Below are positions 12,501 to 24,526 of a stretch of DNA of 64,000 nucleotides, in pieces; the stretch's first letter is position 1, and every line of letters begins with the position of its first letter. This DNA is from Pseudofabraea citricarpa. Its lineage: Eukaryota; Ascomycota; Leotiomycetes; Helotiales; Dermateaceae. Below the pieces are notes generated by a model that was given only the letters and a program-made list of their open reading frames with translations, made no database searches and was not told where the DNA came from. The position numbers and the translations under genes are program-made. The stretch spans positions 930,001 through 994,000 of the forward strand of contig JAPWGK010000017.1 of assembly GCA_029641185.1 (NCBI GenBank). The letters are read 5' to 3'.

Positions 12501-14372
12501 TAAGGCGAGTCCCTCAAGGTCTAACCAAGACTATGCAATAACAGGTTGAGAGTTGGAAGCGAAGGCGTAGGCGAAGCAGAAGCAGCGTTGGGCTGGTTCG
12601 AGAGGCTAACAAGCCTAGCTCGTCCTACCTCTCGAGCCACATTCTCTCTCCTTTCCCTCCACGAGCAGTGGTGCTAGCTCAGCAAGTTTTGAAGTTTCAG
12701 AACGGACGCACATTTGAGCTTCTTCACCTGCCTGTCCAACAGACGGCAGCCAAAAGGAGACAGATGCGATTTGGTTTCGTGCCCAGCTCATCTCTCACCC
12801 AGCTCGCTAGAAGAAAAAAACACCTAGTCATTTTATGATTCGGTCCGTCCCTAATTCAGCCTTCACTAGCTATCCTAGACTCGAAGAGCTATGTCGGCCG
12901 TCCGGCAGCCTGTCTCGTTAGTCTTCACTTAACCTGTTCACTCGTCACCCTTGGTTCTGAGACATTTAACCTCCGGTCCGCTCCTCTCTCCTCGCACTGT
13001 CATTCTTCGTACTAGCTGTAGTAGCGTGCACGGGTCAAAGGTCTGCTCTACCTAGACGTGTTTATCTCTCACACAGAGAGAGACGGGCTAGAAGGTTTAA
13101 AGGTTTTGGTGCTACTAGCTAGACAGAAAGTCTCGCTGCGTTTCGTGGTTCGGTTTTTGATAATTCAATATGTGATATCCACCCGCTCGCTGTGTGTGTG
13201 CTTGTGCTTGTGTGACGTGGCGCTTACGTTACGCTAGAGCTTGATACGCTATGGTTTGGTTTGGCTTGGTTTGGTTTGCTTTGGTTACACAATGCACCGA
13301 GGGGAAGGGGATGGGAGAGCGTCACATGAGCGTCAAGACACCAACACCAGCACCAACACCTACCACCAACTCCGAGTCCGTGGCCACCATGGACTACTTT
13401 TACGTCCGTAAGGTCAAGGAAGACTAACGAGGTAGGTACGAGGTAGATATGTGTCCCGCCATCAGATCAGGAGAAGCATATTGGGTACATGAACGGGAGA
13501 AAGGGATGCTCGAGCCTCGGAGACGATGCTGTCTATAGCTCCTGGCTTCGGTCCGCAGCCGCTAATCCTTCCTTCCTTCCTTCTTTCTTTCGAACTCTCG
13601 AACTTTCCCGAGACAAATCTTCGACCGTGACACGTGAAGAAGAAGAAGGAGAAGGGGAAGAGAAGAAGAAAAAAAGCAAGTCTCTGTTGCCGTCCCGGCT
13701 TCTGCTGTGTAACCAACCACCAAAAAAGCCCAGCGAGGGTATTGGACAGAGAGCATCATACGCAGGCCAGGGGCCGGTGAATAACCTACCTACCTAGGTA
13801 CCTAAGCTTTTGTGTTACTCGCGCTAACATGTACATGTACATGTACGTGTACGTGTACGCACACCACATGCATGCACGAGATGTGAAGGAGTGAAACACG
13901 CAGACAAAACAAAACATGTGTGCATGTGTGCATGTGCGTATGTGACCTTCTAGAAGAACTCTAATGCGATTGAGTGCGAGTGTGAGTGCGAGTGCAACTG
14001 TGAGTGCGACTGTGAGTGCTGATTGACAGACAGCTTGGTAGCACAAACCTACATACATGCGTGCAGTAAGTAAGTACACCACCAAGCCACCAAGCCAGCT
14101 AGCTGGCTAGCTAGTAGGTATTTCTGTAGTACCACGTACACATGTACGTCTTTCTCGAAGCAGGTACATGCAGTATGTACGACCGTACCTACTCAGCTTA
14201 TTCCAACGCAGCTCTGGATCCAAATCCAACTGGAAAACAGCTGGCGCACGGCTCGAGTCATGGGATGGGATGGGATGAGACGGGATGATGGGATCAAGCC
14301 GAAGACAATCATTTCCTCCTTTATTTTGATTCCTATCGACCTTCCGGATTAGAAAGGTGAAATCCAACACCT

Positions 14373-14400
14373 CAATCAATCAATCAATCAATCAATCAAT
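14373..14400. repeat. (CAAT)7 microsatellite
   Basis: Seven perfect tetramers. Confidence 0.9.
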
Positions 14401-15337
14401 TGCCTGTTGATCCCAAATAACAAGTCACTGTCTGTGGAACTACCACCAACACCACGACGACAGGACTTCGCTTCCGCTTCCATTCTCGCGTAGTTGAGAG
14501 TCTCAAGGATCCTGCACCCGCGATCTTTCCCCCCCCGTGTTTCTTCCTTGCTTTCTAGTACCCGAGTTTCCACCTTTACCTTTGTGCTTTTCCTGACATT
14601 TCCCCCTTGCAAATTTCCGAGAGGGTCGAGAGAGAAGAAGGGGGGGGGAGAAGAGAGCGACGGCCTCGCTTAAGGCGAGGAAAGAAAAAGGGGGGAGATC
14701 GACATCCCGCATCGCGATGACAGACGACACTGACCAGCAACGAGAATGGTAGCGCGCAACGTTAGTTACTCCCCTCTCCTCTCAAGAACACCAAAGGCGG
14801 CGAAGATAGAAGACGCTCCTTTCGAATGTGACTTTTCTTTTCTTTCTTTTTCTTTTTTTCCTCCTATGCCATGGCGCATACACACACCTATGCATGTATC
14901 TATGTGTGCAGGCGGCACCTTAAAAGATACCGCCGAGGGATGATGCTAGCCAGAAGTGCGTAAGGTCTTCGCTATCTGCCTATTTATCTTCAGCCTACTC
15001 ATTTTATTTTGTTTTCTTTCTTCCCGTCCTCTCGTCTACTAATGTACATATATGACGTTCTTGATACGATAAGGTAGAGACAGATAGAAGAAGAAGAAGA
15101 GTACGATACAGGTTCTACAGGAAACTCAAGGACAAAGAAAGAAAGAAAGACTGCAGGGAGAGAAGAAGAAAAAAACAAGAAGCGCTATCGCAATCGAACA
15201 AGAAAGAGGGTTTGAATATACGCTACACTATTTAATTAACCCTCCCACGCACTATCCCATTCCACCCCTCCTCCATGCATGCATGCAGTTCCGATATATT
15301 CACAATCCCTTCCAGGTATCAACAATCCATCCATCCA

Positions 15338-18300
15338 CTAGTAAGGCGGTCTAGCCACATTCCCCAACCCATTCCCCTTCTCGCCGAACCCACCAGCACC
15401 GACTTCGATCCCCTTGAGGAGGTTCTCCAGGTTTGCTACCACGCCACTGCCATCACCCCAGACCGTCTGCCCATCACCCCCTCGGCTCCTCGTGTCCCGC
15501 TTCACGCTACGGCTTTTCCGTGATACGTCCGTTGTTATGGCATGATCTTGTACGGATGTGCCTTCGTTTGTGAGCGAGGATGGAAGCGGTGGCACGGGAG
15601 GTACTTGATCCAGACTCTCATAAGCTTCATCGTCCCCAGCAGTGACAACAGGATTTGCTGAAAGTGGGCTTGGATCGCCAATTGAAGACACTCTATCTCT
15701 CGATTTCGACCTCGCTCGGTCATTAGAACCTCGTTGTGATGAATAGCTAGGTGATTCTTGCTGGTTTGGGTTGAAGGACATTTCCGAGGCTGTGAAATCC
15801 ATGCTGACCATGCTGTCACTGCTGGCATCGCTATGTGCTACGCCAGATCTGGTACCTGGAGCGCTTTGTTGTCCAGAAAGAACTCTCTTCAATTGATCCA
15901 CCCGTGTAATCGAGGTACGACTCGACTCGCTCACAGGCGAAGGCGATTGTCCACTCCCCTTGCGCAGCTTCTGTAGCGTCCCAAGACTGCCTATAAGACC
16001 ATAGGTAGAATTTGGTCTGCTTCGATGGCTGTGATGATGCCCGCCTTGAGGTGACTGTGTTCCGCTACCACCACCATTATTCATGCCATTCACAGCCAGG
16101 AAGTTTCGATGCCCGGTAGTATTTGTACCTGTACGAGATCCATTAAGCGAGGCGGTCTTGCTTCCTTCCTGTGCTGTAGCAATTACTATCTCCTTGGTCC
16201 ATTCCGCCATCATTTCATCCTTGATTTTCTCAGGCATTACAATCGCCTCGGATGCAGGAGACTCTGTATTTAAGATCGGGTGGCTGAAGTTCCGACCTGG
16301 AGAAGTTGGAGCACTAGTTGGTGGCGATGCAAGAGACTCTGAGTATGCGAGAGAGATGAGCTTCACCATCTGGAAACGATCATCAAAAGGAAGAAGGGAT
16401 TCTTCCTCAACCTTCTCCATCTTGAGATCATTCCCGGTTAGTGTACCAGGAATACCAATCTTGTCGAGTGGCATAACAGGAATCCGGATGCTATCAACCC
16501 AAAAGCCCTTCTTCATCCGCCGGGAAATCTCATTTTGAATAATTCTCCCCACAGGTGAAGATTCAAATTCAAACCTTTCACTCAGCATCCAGAAATAACC
16601 GTGGCACAGACTTCCAATCCGGACCTTCGCCAAAGGCGTCTCGACCTCAAGAATCTCTTCCTGTAGTCGATATATCATGGGTAGACCATGCTTGACAGCA
16701 TTGACGCCGAGCTTATCTACCAGAGCTGTGAGCAGAATATGTAGTAGAACAATATCTGCCCGACTTTCTACATATTGCAGAGCGTTCTCATAAATGGCAA
16801 GGTGTAGTAATTGCAGGAAGGTTGTTTTGACCGGCTTTGGTAATTTTTCCTTTTGTGATGCATTAGAAACAGCACGCTTAGACAAGCCAATTGCCGAATC
16901 ATCCCGGTTGCTGCGAGTCAAGTTTTTCGGCTTGTCTTCGAATGCTCGTAGATCTGATTTTGTCATCTCGCGATCAAGCCAGGTAAGAAGAGCATCCACA
17001 TATGCTTTTCGTACCCTGCCATCACTGTCACGTAAAAGCCATTGGGTACCTTCCCAAACCTTGACCTGAACACGATTCCTTGCCAGACCACCCCCAGCCA
17101 TGTTCTTGCGGTGGCTTGCTACCAGAAATATTGCTTTGATTGACTCAAGAGCTGAGACTTTCGCGGTGTCGAATGAGAAGAAGCCATCTGTCCCGGGATC
17201 CTCGTTCATTTCAGCTTTCTCTGATAATGCACTGGATGCAGCATCAGGATGCTCGATTGCAGCTGTTGTATTTGGAACACTTGACATGGGTGATGGCTTT
17301 AATCGAAGAAGAATCGCTGATACCATGTCGGAAATTTGATCAGCATAGTATACGTGAGTCGCCAGATTGCCTATACAAGACTGAAGTCGAGCTAAAAGAT
17401 CTCTCCTCATATTAGATGGCGTAGCAACAATCTCTGCGGCAACGCCTCCAGTACCACTGGGCAATGATGCTTCGCCGGAATTAGAAGATATGTTGTCCTG
17501 CTGTAAGTGTGCAGCTCCACCAAGCTGCAATATTCTCAGAACGTGTTGAATCAGACCCAATAGAACATCCATGACACTCAGCCCGATTAGGTTAATGTCA
17601 GATTTTAACAATGAGTCTACCATTGTAGCAAGAACCAACTGTTGTTGTAGATTGTTCTCGAGCAGTGGACTCCGAACTAGTGCATCCATAGCGGTGACCA
17701 AAATCACATATCGGTCTTGAACGGGTGTCCATCGTGTTATCCTCTCAAAAATCCTCGTTGCCCAACCATGATGTGGCACGGCATCTGGACCAACATCGAT
17801 GACCTGTTCTTGTTGTGCTACTAGCTCGGCAATGAATTTCAGGGCCGCCGTTGAACCACCATGGATCTGAGATCTGTTGTTGACCACAAATATCTGTTTC
17901 AGACATTGCATAGCAAGAACACCATTTTCTTCTTCAGCCAGCTTATCAGCATCTGCCGCTGTACCGGAAATTGCTGCAGCATTTGGTTCATCAACAGTCT
18001 CGTGTGTGAGGACAGTTGAAAAACTCGACCTCTGCCTTAAGAGCTTCTCCGACCCAACCTTCTCCTCCGTTTTCAGCCTGAGGTCCAAAATGTCCAGAAA
18101 TTCCCGATCATCCGTCCATAGATTCTCCAGAAGTGTCGGAACTATGACGTTCAATTGTCTACCTGCTACCGAGGACAAAGCTTCTGAAGAAGCTACGCTC
18201 TTGATTGCTTGTAACCCAACACTTCTCCATTGTGCAGTCCGCGGTGCGCTCTTTGGCCGGGTCACTGCAAATTCAGCGTACATTCCCACAATCTGCTCAT

Positions 18301-18795
18301 ATTGGTATAAATATTCTTGGTCCGCTGAAAGTGAAGCTCCATCGTGATGCTCGCAGAATGCCTGGAAGGTCGGGATGGACGACTCCACCATGGTAATATC
18401 ACGGGAGCGGAGAATGAGATTGAGGATCTTGAGGACGTATGGCGCATACAGAGGTAGGTCGCGCGGTGCCTTTTCGATCAAGGCGGCCAATATCTGCAGT
18501 GTGACTTGCACATTCCTGGACATCCATCAGCAACGATTCCCGCACAGGAACTCGCGGACCTCATCGCATCGAAGACATACCCTATCCGCGCTCGCCAGAC
18601 ATCGCTGGCCGTCTTTTTCTCCAAAAAGGCGCCTACCTTCTGCACCTTACTCCTTCGCGTCGTCGCATAGTACAACAAGTAACTCAGCTCGCTGGAATTT
18701 GGCTTCACGTCCACGGCCCCCTTGGTGGTCGTCGGATAGCATTTGAGGATCAGGACCTGATGTTTCGGGCGACATTTCTGCCGTATGGCGTGCAT
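15338..18795 (-). CDS. efr3: Efr3-like plasma-membrane anchor of PI 4-kinase
   Basis: Homologue of Efr3, the peripheral plasma-membrane protein that, with Ypp1/TTC7, anchors the Stt4/PI4KIIIalpha kinase and so controls PI4P supply. Exons 18581-18795 and 15338-18515 (minus) with a 65-bp GTATGT/CCAG intron give 1130 aa. The N-terminus, MHAIRQKCRPKHQVLILKCY then SSELSYLLYYATTRRSKVQK, is the family signature; the intron splits ...VWRARIG / NVQVTLQILAAL. A TAA two codons upstream of ATG 18795 fixes the start. Residues about 70-650 are helical and look like armadillo/HEAT repeats; after about 780 the chain is Ser/Gly/Pro-rich and disordered, with SH-like PPVPPLPSS and a basic KSRSVKRDTRSR segment. 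C8 and C19 could be acylated, by analogy with animal Efr3. The second-exon open frame alone would miss the diagnostic first 72 residues. Confidence 0.95.
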
Positions 18796-20012
18796 TTGTT
18801 ATATCTGGCAGTCCGGCCGTCTTGCTTGGCTGGGGGGAGAAGGGCTTGGGGGGGAAGAAGCAATCTGGCAAGAAGACTCGGTGTTACACACAGCAACGCA
18901 GCGATGCGAGGAGCAGACAGCAGGAATTGGGGGATTGGGGTCGAGCTGGTGTCATGAAGCTGGTTTGACTGGGACGGATCGCGATGGGTGAGGATGGGAG
19001 TCTGTTGTTGGTGCTGGCTCTGGCTCTGGCTCTGGCTGACCTTGTCTCCCACAATTTCCGGGACGGGATCGTCATCTACCTAGCTCCAGGCCGCATCTGC
19101 AACGCTTGCCGCCTGAGGCACCCCAGGCCTGGAATGACGTACAATTACGACTTGCCAGCACACAGTGACAGCATGTGCAAATGAACTCAAAATGGCTACG
19201 GTCTCAATTGTGCCATATTCTCTAGATTTGAGTGTTGTGGCATCAGTGGGCGTATTTGTTGTAAATTCAAAGAGAGTTGTCGCTATGCAAGGTAGGTAGT
19301 AAGTACTGAGGTCGATAAGAGCTAAGACATCTGGGAGCAGCTAATAAGCAAGTCAGGGTCCCAGTAGCTTTAGCTTCCCCTAGCATACATATCATATATA
19401 CCGTTGATATGCTCGAGCTCCCATGCAGGAGAAGAAAAAGGGAATAGCTTCAGTAACAACCTTGGAAGTGCTCTTTGAGGGGAACATTAACAACGTCAGT
19501 AGTTATTAAGTGGCTGCAGCTATCAAGTACCTCGCGAGCTTTTATTGTTTTTAGTTAGTATGTCGGGTATATAAGACTCAGTATTGAGTCTAGTATCATC
19601 GCCCGGCCAAAGCATTGAACTGTCTTGTGGTGATAAGTCTGGCTGGCCAACGTCTTCTTATCAAAACCCAGGAGAGGTTCAAGACAAAGTACGAGTACCA
19701 GGTCTTCCCCTCGCGTTCCTCGCATTCAACCGCCCAGTCCTTATGTAATCGCACCAAGCAGAATCCAAAAATCCACAGCCTTGTCATGTCTCTGAATCCC
19801 AGCAGAATAAGCTGCAGCATGCGGTGCACAAATCACAACCTTAGCCGCTCAGTCCTGCACCTCGAAAACCCAAAAGTGCGGGAAACGACACGTCCCATCT
19901 CAAGCGGCACCGAGGTATTATTTGTTGGGCAGGTTTCTCAAGAAGTCAAGTCTAAGTCTAACGGTTAAAAAGTACAAAAAAGCTCTCTCATGCATACGTT
20001 CCCTCGTGCTCG
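18796..20012. other. Intergenic: EFR3 promoter side and thioesterase 3' side
   Basis: EFR3 and the thioesterase are tandem on the minus strand, so this 1.2 kb should carry the EFR3 promoter/leader (nearest 18.8-19.2 kb, with TGGCTC repeats at 19009-19038) and the thioesterase 3' UTR. A TATATA-containing stretch lies near 19395. No gene is recognised; a 117-codon + frame at 19615-19968 has no domain resemblance. Confidence 0.5.
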
Positions 20013-21274
20013 CTATAGCTTGGCCTTGTCTGGCTTGCTGACAGACCCATCAGGTTTTAATCTCACAACACCCTGTACGTAGATGATTAGCATGTGCTCT
20101 TATGCGGAGAAGAGGGGAGACTCACCTCTTGAATGCAGGTCGCGACCAGTGTGCCGTCGGCCGTGAACATATGCTGTTGTACTACGCCGCGCCCATCGCC
20201 TGCCCAGGGACTCTGCATCTCGCTGAACATCCATTCGTCGGCTCTAAAACTTCTAGGTTCGTGGAAATAGATGGTATGGTCCAAGCTGACCATCATACCA
20301 ACCTCCGGTCTACCCTTCTCGTTATCCAAATCATCGCCGAATCCCTCCATCTCCTTCAATTTCTTGACAAACTCATGCCTCTCATCGGGTATGGCATCCT
20401 TATCCTTGACTGTATTGGGGAAGCGCCAGAGATTGTGAATGCGCGAGACAGTGCCGATAAAATAGCTGTCCGACATATATGCCAGCGCTGAGAGATGCGC
20501 CTGGTGTCCGCCTTCCGGGCTTATCCTCCCTCTCGCCTTGATCCATTGTCGCGTCCGTTTTTCGTGCGGATGCGCCGAGTCATGATTCAAAATTGGTGTC
20601 TGCTGGCTTGTGAAGGGACTTCCTCCGTCCATTCTCTCCATGACGGCGTTCATGTCCTCCGAAGGCAAGATGATATCCTTGGGTATGGTCACAGCATGAT
20701 TGACTGTCTTAGGCCCGCCACTTTTCTCTCTCACAAACGACATGGTGGTTGTGAATATACATTTCCCCTTCTGCCTCGCTTGCACCGTCCGTGTCGCGAA
20801 ACTCTTGCCTTCTCGTACATGCTCGACGTGGTAGAGGATGGGGATTTCCGAGTCGCCTGCGAGCACAAAGTAGCAGTGCATGCTGTGGACCGTGAAGTTG
20901 TGGGGGACTGTTCGCTGGGCGGCTGAGAGGCATTGGGCAATTACTGCTCCTCCGTAGATACCACGGGCTCCAGGGGGGTGCCACAATGGTCTGGTATTTG
21001 TGAAGATATCCTAGGATCGAGTCAGCATAACCACGGTATGAGGGAAAGCCTGCCTTACAGGCCCAATGACTGCCAACTCGGTCAATTCCAGCACATTCTC
21101 AATCGATGACTTGGCCGGGTCCAAAGGAGGAGGACGAACGAGTGTCGCACGGTCTGCCATTGCGAAAGAGCGGTTCTGAAGACGCGCCGATAGAGGTTGC
21201 GAGAGCGTACGTCTACTTGTAGTACTTGATTTGGAGAGTGGACGAAGGAGGGTCAAAAGACGGGTGCTTCTCAT
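20013..21274 (-). CDS. TesB-type acyl-CoA thioesterase, PTS1 tail
   Basis: Hydrolyses fatty acyl-CoA to free acid and CoA; double-hotdog TesB/ACOT8 family, normally peroxisomal. Exons (minus) 21059-21274, 20126-21010, 20013-20072; introns of 48 and 53 bp. From ATG 21274 it is 386 aa; from the internal ATG 21160 (MADRATLV) it is 348 aa, the usual family length. Family motifs are WHPPGARGIYGGAVIAQ near the N-terminus, and LDHTIYFHEP, WMFSEMQSPWAGDGRG and ATCIQEGVVR at the C-terminal half, with the D, S/T and Q that match the TesB catalytic set; the Q lies at the last exon junction. The protein ends in AKL, a peroxisomal PTS1. Residues 1-38 of the long form are Arg/Ser/Leu-rich without acidic residues, like a mitochondrial presequence. 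Which start is used is unknown. Confidence 0.93.
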
Positions 21275-22260
21275 TTCACAGCTGCTGGCGTATGTAGAAG
21301 AGGTTCCATAATTTATTTATCATCTAAGGATGGACCTGCTACGATCTGCGACAATTGAGCCGAGGTCCAAGGATCCGCCGCCTGCACCGTGACACGGCTT
21401 GGCACCCACCGAGAAGGAAATATAATCCTTGAGTATTTCACATGCGATTAAGATATTTCTAAGGGGTCGAAATGAAAATCTTGGAATCTATTGCTAAAAA
21501 GTTCATAGATCAGTGGCATAATACCATTACAGCAAATAAGGTTGTTGCCTTGATTTCTATCTCAGTCTTCCAATCACCACCTCAGTCATTACTTAAGCGA
21601 CCGGGGCCTCTCCAGACTTGTATCATTGGGTCTAAAGGATGGACCAGCAAGTCGCCTAGATAATAATTAGTAAAGGCTGACAATACTATGAGGGAGAGAG
21701 GTAGAAGTCAAGAAGCTCTTGAAATCCCTCCAGCTACTTTAAAGAATATCTTTCATACCTAGGTACTCAAAACCATATACCTTCAGTACATACAAACTCT
21801 TCTTCATTCAGATTTAGAAGTTATAAGAGGAGAAAATGCTACTATTATATAAACCTAACTAAGTTCTTAATCCTGCGATATTGTGGTTTCTTTCATATAT
21901 ATTCGCAATCGTAGTCGGAGCAAAAGTCACAGTAGCAGGATTCGATGTCGTGTAAATCGTTCGACAAAAGGATATTATTTTGTAGGTTAACCTCGTTCGG
22001 TATTGTAATTTCTTCTGTTAGCTCTATAGAGTCTTCTATAAGGAACTGGAGGTTCGTGGACCAGGTACCACATGCAGGGAGTTTGGTTTTCCTAGCCCGA
22101 AGTTGAAAAGAACTCCTCAAAAGGCCATATCGAGGCCCATTTGAGGACTATATCCTCGTCTAAACTCCAACCTCACCTTCACACAACTTCACATCACATT
22201 CCAAGATCGATCTACCACTTCGATCTAACAACGCTCCCTTTCCCTCCTTTGTTCGCTTAT
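21275..22260. other. AT-richer intergenic DNA between divergent genes
   Basis: This separates the thioesterase (-) from the hypothetical gene at 22261 (+). It contains stop-interrupted, AT-rich sequence at 21470-21900. On the minus strand, 21893-22120 is open for 75 codons with an acidic tail and a CYCDFC motif but has no ATG and a stop just upstream; it may be a coding relic. The 22170-22255 stretch is C/T-rich and is probably the leader of the next gene. Confidence 0.5.
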
Positions 22261-23407
22261 ATGGCAACTCACTCAGAACAAGACATGCGCAGCATGGCTA
22301 CTGAATTACAAAATGAACAACGCATAAATCAGTTGCTAAAGGCTGCAAAATCGATTATCGCAAATGGCAAAGATCGATTGTCTCAGTACATATCCGGTCC
22401 AATGTCACAAAATAAATTCCACAGTTGTTCTGGGGGTGGTACATGTGTTTGCGCAAACTCTGGCAACACTTCGCCTACAGAGCTACAACCAGCGCACGCA
22501 AAATCACAGATCGATCTTGCCGAGCGATATGGCAATAATCGATTATGGAGCGAAAGACTACTCAGTCTTGCAAAGGAACTGAAGAAAGAAAAATTGCGCA
22601 TGGAAGAAAAGCAAAACGGCAAAATCAAGCCAGAGCAGTGGAAGCCATTTCTGATCTACGACCTCCTCAGCGAAGTTGACACCGGTCCGTTTCCTATGCT
22701 GCTCGATGTAAAGACATTTATGATCCAGCAAGGCCTCATCAAGAACACCACTGAAAACTTCCTGCAAACCTTGGACGATGCATACGATAGCAGGTTTCAA
22801 CACTTCAGTAGTTCGTTGACTCGAACCAAGAAGTTTCTCGACCTCTTTACCGACGACAAGGAAGAAAACGAGAAACTCAAAGCTGATCAACGAAACGTGA
22901 GCAATGAGGTCGATGTGGATGACGAGGGGGAGTGTTATTATGGACCTTTCAGTTTCAATATCGTAAGTCATTTATGCTCGTCATGGATCAGAGTGAAGCT
23001 GACTCAAGCCTGAAAAGACAGCAATTATTATGCTTGATCCATTCTATCATGGACCCACCACAGGCAAAATGGTCAAGGAGGTAATTCTGAATGCCAAGGT
23101 TCCAACCAACCACAGAATGAAAGCCATCAAGGAGGAGTATCTTGCAAAATGGGAAGGAGTAGAGTGGTCTAAAGAAAAATATGCTTGGGTCCAATTCGAA
23201 GACCTGACCGACCGAGAGAAAAAAGATGCAAGAGTGCCATGGCTGGTGAGATTGAAAGAGGATGTGGAGCAGTTGAAGATTCTCAAGCACGAGAAGGCCT
23301 TGCGCAAGAAGAAGAAAAAAGCCTTACTACGAAGCCTGACGAAGAGTGTAAAGAATTCAGAGACATCCTTGTCGAAGGAAATTACGGAGGAGGAATTGCA
23401 CCCATAA
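22261..23407 (+). CDS. Hypothetical protein, charged, no recognised domain
   Basis: I do not recognise this family. Exons 22261-22962 and 23018-23407, joined by a 55-bp intron (GTAAGT donor, CTGAC branch-like site, AAG acceptor) in phase 0, give 363 aa. The start is the first ATG of the open frame, after a C/T-rich leader (the upstream extension has no ATG before it). The chain is hydrophilic and helical: a Cys/Gly patch CSGGGTCVCANSG near residue 60, a Lys/Glu helix about 100-125, PEQWKPFLIYDLLSEVD near 135-155, an acidic NEVDVDDEGE near 225, and in exon 2 TTGKMVKEVILNAKVP, EEYLAKWEGVEWSKEKYAW and a Lys-rich tail with RKKKKK that may be a nuclear signal. There is no signal peptide or membrane helix. 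It lies beside AT-rich DNA, which suggests an accessory gene. Confidence 0.7.
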
Positions 23408-24526
23408 ACCAATGTAATGCAGACATACGTGTATATACATATCGGTACCTATATATGGAAGAGCGAAACAATAAGATTCTTTCCCGATTAAATATATGGC
23501 ATAACTGAGGATGATGAAGATGTTGATTAGGATACTATCTACTAGGTAAGAGCTATATAGCTACCAACGTACACGAGACATATACATGACCAGTATTTAG
23601 ATACTTTTCAACATGACTCATCTAACCTGTGAGTTCTGCCGCACTTGGTTACTGCACTCAAACCCAATTTCTAATGAATTGTGCACTTTCAAATACCAAC
23701 TATATTGCTCTCAATTCTGGAGGGCTAAGGAGCTTCCACCTGTACGTTGGTGCCCTCTACGAACCTTCAGTTACTTCCGCTTCTTCTGAGGATTGATTTG
23801 GGCAAAGATTTTCACCTGGTAAAGCTTCTTCAACCTCGACGTCGAATCTCCTTCTCGACTCGACACTTTTCTGGTTTCTCATATATTCAAGTTACTTGAT
23901 ACAGAATTCTACTCGATCTATCGTTATTCCAAAGAGTCAGGCCCAGAGTTTTATAATAGGCTACCGGGGTAGCAGACGCTATAGGAAGACTATTTCTGGA
24001 GTAGATTAGCTTTCGGCGTACGATATAACACGAATCTGAGCTACTATCAACTATACACCAGCAATAGCTCTAGTTTTCTAACGTATCTTACAGGAACGAT
24101 ACTCGATTTGCCAGTTATGATGACTCGAGAGTTAAGATAGATAATCTGTCTCTGGGATATACCGGTAATATTAGCTGAGGTTCCTAGTAACGGATAATAA
24201 TAACAGAAAGATTAAAAGGTTTATAGAATGGATTTATCCCTCTTCCTACTTTCTGAGAGCTTCCATTAAAAGGCTTATATTTACCTCCCGCCGAAACAAA
24301 TCTTTGGGGGGAAGCAGAGAGAGGATGCTTTAAAGGTATATCTGAGGATAATATCTATTTGGATAAAAGTAACTATATTACCTCTGTCTCTCCTAAGGAA
24401 GGATATTCTAATATTAACTGAAGGGACAGGCCATCTCACCTCCTCGTAAAATGGTAAAAAAAGGACAAATTGCCTATTTCTTTCAATTTCAAGACTTCCA
24501 CAGCAGGACTCACCGCAACCGAAAAC
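23408..24526. other. AT-rich, probably RIP-degraded intergenic block
   Basis: From about 23880 to 24440 the sequence is AT-rich, stop-dense on both strands and TA-rich (many TATA, CTATA, TTATAA), the look of repeat DNA mutated by RIP. No protein similarity is readable. The 3' UTR of the gene ending at 23407 probably occupies its start. A small ORF at 23613-23789 is described separately. Confidence 0.5.
23613..23789 (+). CDS. Small Cys-rich ORF, 58 aa (doubtful)
   Basis: ATG 23613 opens MTHLTCEFCRTW..., with CxxC at residues 6-9 and three further cysteines, ending at TGA 23789. The composition (C, F, W, aromatic-rich) is unlike the surrounding random frames, but there is no signal peptide, no recognised family and no intron evidence. 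It may be a remnant or chance frame. Confidence 0.2.
   Translation: MTHLTCEFCRTWLLHSNPISNELCTFKYQLYCSQFWRAKELPPVRWCPLRTFSYFRFF

Larger units (their letters stand above)
10116..15337. other. 5.2-kb intergenic region between convergent genes
   Basis: This separates the 3' ends of the Zn2Cys6 gene (+) and EFR3 (-). No credible gene was seen. It holds poly-T tracts (10731-10753, 12109-12120), (CTAC)7 at 10835-10863, CAAGGCA-type repeats at 12436-12500, alternating CATGTA/CGTGTA at 13828-13858, GAGTGC/GTGAGT repeats near 13975-14020, and (CAAT)7 at 14373-14400. Open frames here of up to 152 codons consist of low-complexity residues. The first few hundred bases on each side are probably 3' UTR. 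Confidence 0.6.

Noticed and set aside
21470..21663. Possible pogo/Fot1 transposase remnant (SKGWTSK)
   Set aside because: Only a few residues resemble a CENPB-type domain; too short to support.
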